A DNA stretch of 64,000 nt from Isoperla grammatica (taxonomy: Eukaryota; Arthropoda; Insecta; Plecoptera; Perlodidae), in the NCBI GenBank assembly GCA_945910005.1, contig OX246747.1, positions 6,838,966-6,902,965 of the forward strand, read 5' to 3'. Positions 60,399-64,000 of the stretch are shown here, in pieces (position 1 is the stretch's first letter; each line of letters begins with the position of its first letter). The position numbers and the translations under genes are program-made. A model generated the notes under the pieces. It had not been told where the DNA came from and ran no database searches. It saw only the letters and a list, made by a program, of their open reading frames with translations.

Positions 60399-60537
60399 TA
60401 GTGTGTGAGCTTACTTCTCTACTTTATAACATCTAATTGAAACAGAACAGTTTCATTAGGGATCATTAACTACCTTTTGGGTGATTATCTGGATATTCCT
60501 AATACAGCAGACTTGACTAATGAATGAGGCTTGTGCA

Positions 60538-60990
60538 CAGGGGCGGACTGGGATAAAAAGGCCCGGGATGCTGGGTTTGGGGTGGCCCGCACAAGGTGGC
60601 GTGGTGTAATATGTAATATGTAAAATACGCCAAAGGCGTAACAAATTTTTTGGTGTTGCATTAAGGTTTATGGCCTAAAATGCGATTTTATGGCCACCCT
60701 ACCAGTAGCAAAATTATTTTAATTATATTCAATTAATTATATAATTACCCGATAAATTAATGTTGGAAACGGGGTCAAGATATATATATATTTACAATAA
60801 TTTCAATTATAATTTCAAAATCATGCTTATGGGGTTAAGATTTTTTTTTAGCAATATACAGAGAAGTATTTACATCAAAGGAACTTTCTGGTGGCAGCCC
60901 GGGGGCCCGAACTGCCAAAGGGCCCGGATGCCCAGGGGCCCGGGATGCCATCGCATCCCGGCATCCCTAGCCAGTCCGCGTCTGACCTTC
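60538..60990. mobile_element. hAT-like non-autonomous element
   Basis: Left end CAGGGGCGGACTGGG and right end CCAGTCCGCGTCTG are imperfect inverted repeats of the common hAT type; GGCCCGGGATGC occurs near both ends. No clear 8-bp duplication. Confidence 0.5.
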
Positions 60991-61195
60991 AACGACTATA
61001 AAGATAAAATCTTTGGTAAAGCTTCTGTTCCATGTCATTGCGTTGGACGGAGCAAATCCAAAGCCTTCTACTATTATAAAGATAAGACATTTGGTAAAAC
61101 CTCCATTCCATGTCATTGCGTTGGCCGGAAAGTAAAACCAAAGACCTTCAGTATCGTAATGCACATAGATCAAGTCAAGTTTTAATTTTTAAAAA

Positions 61196-61275
61196 CCCAT
61201 ACCCGAACAGGGAATCGAACTCTGGACCTTCTGCAATGGAAGCAGGCAGCGGTTGCTAAATGTCTCTCAAACCAA
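61196..61275 (-). other. tRNA-like 3'-half fragment
   Basis: The minus strand has CTGCTTCCATTGCAG (a stem with a 7-base loop) and AGAGTTCGATTCCCTG (T-arm-like). A D-arm and a matching acceptor are not visible, so it is at best a tRNA relic. Confidence 0.3.
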
Positions 61276-61336
61276 GAAGAAAGATAGTGTCAGGGGAGTC
61301 AGGACCGTCCAGAATTAGTTTCCAACCTATAAACAA

Positions 61337-61505
61337 GTGCGAATCACTAACGTTTTCCCCGATTATTTAGTAGACTACAATTTGGTTGTGTTAAGTTTTT
61401 TGACGGAAACCTGCTTGCACGTTTTCTTACAGTACGTTACCGTCAAAAAAGTTACTGCAACCAAATTGTACTAGATGTCGGGAAAAACGTTAGTGATTCG
61501 TGCTT
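61337..61505. mobile_element. Foldback MITE with long inverted repeats
   Basis: GCGAATCACTAACGTTTTCC and its complement GGAAAAACGTTAGTGATTCG bound arms of about 60 bp that include ACAATTTGGTTG and TTTTTTGACGG. Confidence 0.85.
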
Positions 61506-61576
61506 GCTAAGTTGAGAACGAAAAAGTGACGATCTGACTTCTTTGGGTACCGCGACTTTACTAAATAAATGACACG

Positions 61577-62292
61577 CTGCCTGCATGTGTCAGTGTCAAC
61601 CATATGTTTATTGCGTCTATCCGAAGCCAGTACGGTCAGCGAGAAGGAAGTATATTATCTATGATATTGTATTATACTCTGCCTGCATGTGTCAGTGTCA
61701 ACCATATGTTTATTGCGTCTATCCGAAGCCAGTACGGTCAGCGAGAAGGAAGTATATTATCTATGATATTGTATTATACTCTGCCTGCATGTGTCAGTGT
61801 CAACCATATGTTTATTGCGTCTATCCGAAGCCAGTACGGTCAGCGAGAAGGAAGTATATTATCTATGATATTGTATTATACTCTGCCTGCATGTGTCAGT
61901 GTCAACCATATGTTTATTGCGTCTATCCGAAGCCAGTACGGTCAGCGAGAAGGAAGTATATTATCTATGATATTGTATTATACTCTGCCTGCATGTGTCA
62001 GTGTCAACCATATGTTTATTGCTTCTATCCGAAGCCAGTACGGTCAGCGAGAAGGAAGTATATTATCTATGATATTGTATTATACGCTGCCTGCATGTGT
62101 CAGTGTCAACCATATGTTTATTGCGTCTATCCGAAGCCAGTACGGTCAGCGAGAAGGAAGTATATTATCTATGATATTGTATTATACGCTGCCTGCATGT
62201 GTCAGTGTCAACCATATGTTTATTGCGTCTATCCGAAGCCAGTACGGTCAGCGAGAAGGAAGTATATTATCTATGATATTATATTATATAAC
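61577..62292. repeat. 102-bp minisatellite, 7 copies
   Basis: CTGCCTGCATGTGTCAGTGT recurs every 102 bp with almost no variation. Because 102 is a multiple of 3, two plus-strand frames stay open through the array (34-residue units); no splice or start signal supports translation. Confidence 0.97.
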
Positions 62293-62677
62293 ACTCTGCC
62301 TTAGTGCGCGCGCATATTGTTCCGGTTGGTGTATTTCCTCGTTGCTGTTGCGAGAAAACTCCGACAGAGCTCGCGCGCAACGGTAGCCGCCAACAGACGT
62401 CATAATGTACACTTAAAATTTTATTTTTATTTATATAATATGACTGTATTGTTTATACTCGATAACTATGATTCAGGGCCGTAATTAGGGTATATAAATC
62501 ACCTGGGGTATAAAAGCATAATAGGGAACCCGCAAGTGATGTCACATCAGGACCACAACAATGGAACAAATGAATTGAACTGATGGACAAACAATCAGTT
62601 GTCAAAATAATAAAATTGCAACAATAGAAATGAAAACAAGTGTAGCAATAGCAACTGCTCGCCATTTAAAACTTTAA

Positions 62678-63401
62678 GGGCCGGTTTCACCAAGATCAAC
62701 TTTGGCCAAGTTCAGTTGAACGACACTCACACCAACTTTTAACTGCAAAATACACTGCATGAAGAGTGAATTGTTTTATTGATGATGGGTTGCTTTATAC
62801 GTCGATTTACAGATAGTTTCAGTAATGATGTGAAACAAGATACACATTTAAATCCCATTTGCATGCAATTGTATCCGGATAATCGCAAATATGAAGGATA
62901 TTGAAGGAAGATTTTCTCAGATTGGTAATAAATGTCAAAGACATTTACAGTCAATTGTTTAGCCAATGCCTACTGGATAACTTGTACTCTGCTTGTGCAT
63001 AATACGTACAGAAGGCAGTGACAGAACTGCTTTGGAGATTATCATCACAAATCTGAACGGTGGGCATCGAGGGTTCTATCCAACAATGCATTTGTAGTTT
63101 TTGTTTAATCATTTTTACATAAAAATACATCTGTACCATGAGTAAACAAACATGTATACCAATCTTTACATGGATTATTTTAAATTTCATGGTATTACAA
63201 AAGGCAATAAGTGGCATTGTGAGAAATTATTTCCATCTCTCTGTAAACAATAAACATGCAGTGACAAACGTAAGTATCCAAAACAACAAAAATGCGAGAT
63301 ATGTGAGAAATTAAATAGGTACAAGTTATTATTTTTGTCAAATTGGTAGCATTCAGGTTCAAGCTGAACTCGACAAAAGTCAATGCTGGTGAAACCGGGC
63401 C
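62678..63401. mobile_element. TTAA-flanked non-autonomous transposon
   Basis: TTAA at 62674-62677 and 63402-63405 bounds a 724-bp element with ends GGGCCGGTTTCACCA and TGGTGAAACCGGGCC. TTAA targets point to piggyBac or Kolobok-type mobilisation. No transposase inside. Confidence 0.8.
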
Positions 63402-63405
63402 TTAA

Positions 63406-64000
63406 TGATAGACAACGACTAAGTGAGAGTTTTGTATGTGTATTTGTTTGTTTTTTGTTTTGTTTTCCAAAATCAGAAGACATTTTTTTTGACAGCTTGT
63501 TGTTTGTCCATCGATTCAATTAATTTGATTCATTGTTGTCTTTTGGTGTTGCTAGTGCCCTATTGGGTAAAGTACAATATAGGGTCTGGGGGGGGGGGAG
63601 GCCCCTCAGCCAATGCGGGTCTGGGGCGTATAGCCCTGGAAAATGTGTCGATTCTTATTGTGTGATTGGAGTGTTTTAACGAGTTTTAGGGATGTTTTTT
63701 TGTATAACATTTGTTACTGGTGACTGGTGTGACATTAACGGTGGTATAAGCAGGTATTAGCAAGCAAAATCTTTATCGACAACAATGCACAACAATTTAA
63801 AACTTGTTTTCTAATGTTATGAATGATGCATAAAAAATCAATATCTGTAAACTTTGGTTTAGTATTTTTAATTGTTGTACATTGTTTTTTGTTGAATATA
63901 ATATACGTGATTAAAATTTATTTATCGTAGATTATTTAAAAAAATGTTCCATTGCCTCCCCCCCCCCCCCCTGCATTCCTCTAGCGGAGTATCCCTCATA
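63406..64000. other. No gene seen
   Basis: AT-rich with G and C homopolymers near 63589 and 63959. Confidence 0.45.

Noticed and set aside
61196..61275. Functional tRNA gene on the minus strand
   Set aside because: Only an anticodon-like stem and T-arm-like part; no D-arm or acceptor pairing.

Overview
The window looks like repeat-dominated nuclear DNA from a metazoan, probably an arthropod and possibly a crustacean or other marine invertebrate. There are no bacterial-style operons. Coding pieces are short exons with GT-AG borders or decayed transposon genes. Retroelement insertions are plentiful and microsatellites are long. The arthropod lean rests on a Jockey-type LINE ORF1 (PRE_C2HC-like region plus three zinc knuckles), a TATA plus TCAGT core promoter and DUF4806/Myb-SANT-like fragments; the phylum is not proven. 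No rRNA, intact tRNA or CRISPR was seen.

Layout. 0-9 kb: small inverted-repeat elements (two with exact 7-bp target duplications), a spliced DUF4806 gene fragment, a conserved uncharacterised domain, an 85-bp array, a DDE transposase relic and a Myb/SANT exon. 9-20 kb: LINE fragments, a ZSWIM/MULE-like ORF, a Helitron-like scrap and many short retroposons. 20.5-26.8 kb: copy A of a 6-kb block carrying a minus-strand multi-exon gene with two C2H2 fingers. 26.8-38.6 kb: a broken CR1-like LINE, three large minisatellites (64, 39 and 74 bp) and a Jockey-type LINE. 38.7-51 kb: more retroposons, two segmental duplications, a transposon-protein fragment and a Polinton/adintovirus-like ATPase fragment. 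51.0-60.1 kb: copy B of the block, extending about 3.3 kb further into GC-rich palindromic repeats. 60-64 kb: MITEs, a 102-bp array and a TTAA-flanked element.

The short retroposons use interchangeable modules. Head H1 starts CCTGCCCAGGGACTGC, and head H2 starts CCGTCTCGGCCCGGGG. The two have different bodies, but nearly all copies share a 3' tail (CTCGATTAGCC..GAGACGTTAAGCCC) ending in an (AATC)n-like repeat. H1-head/H2-body chimeras have their own target-site duplications, so they moved as units.

The most interesting object is the duplicated gene block. Seven minus-strand exons (305 codons including the stop, counting one base from an upstream exon) join in frame in both copies. Between copies the exons differ clearly more than the introns, and in most exons the changes are largely synonymous. 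Three of the exons sit in tandem units whose introns match one another while the exons do not. That is the reverse of normal gene evolution and is the main candidate for something undescribed.
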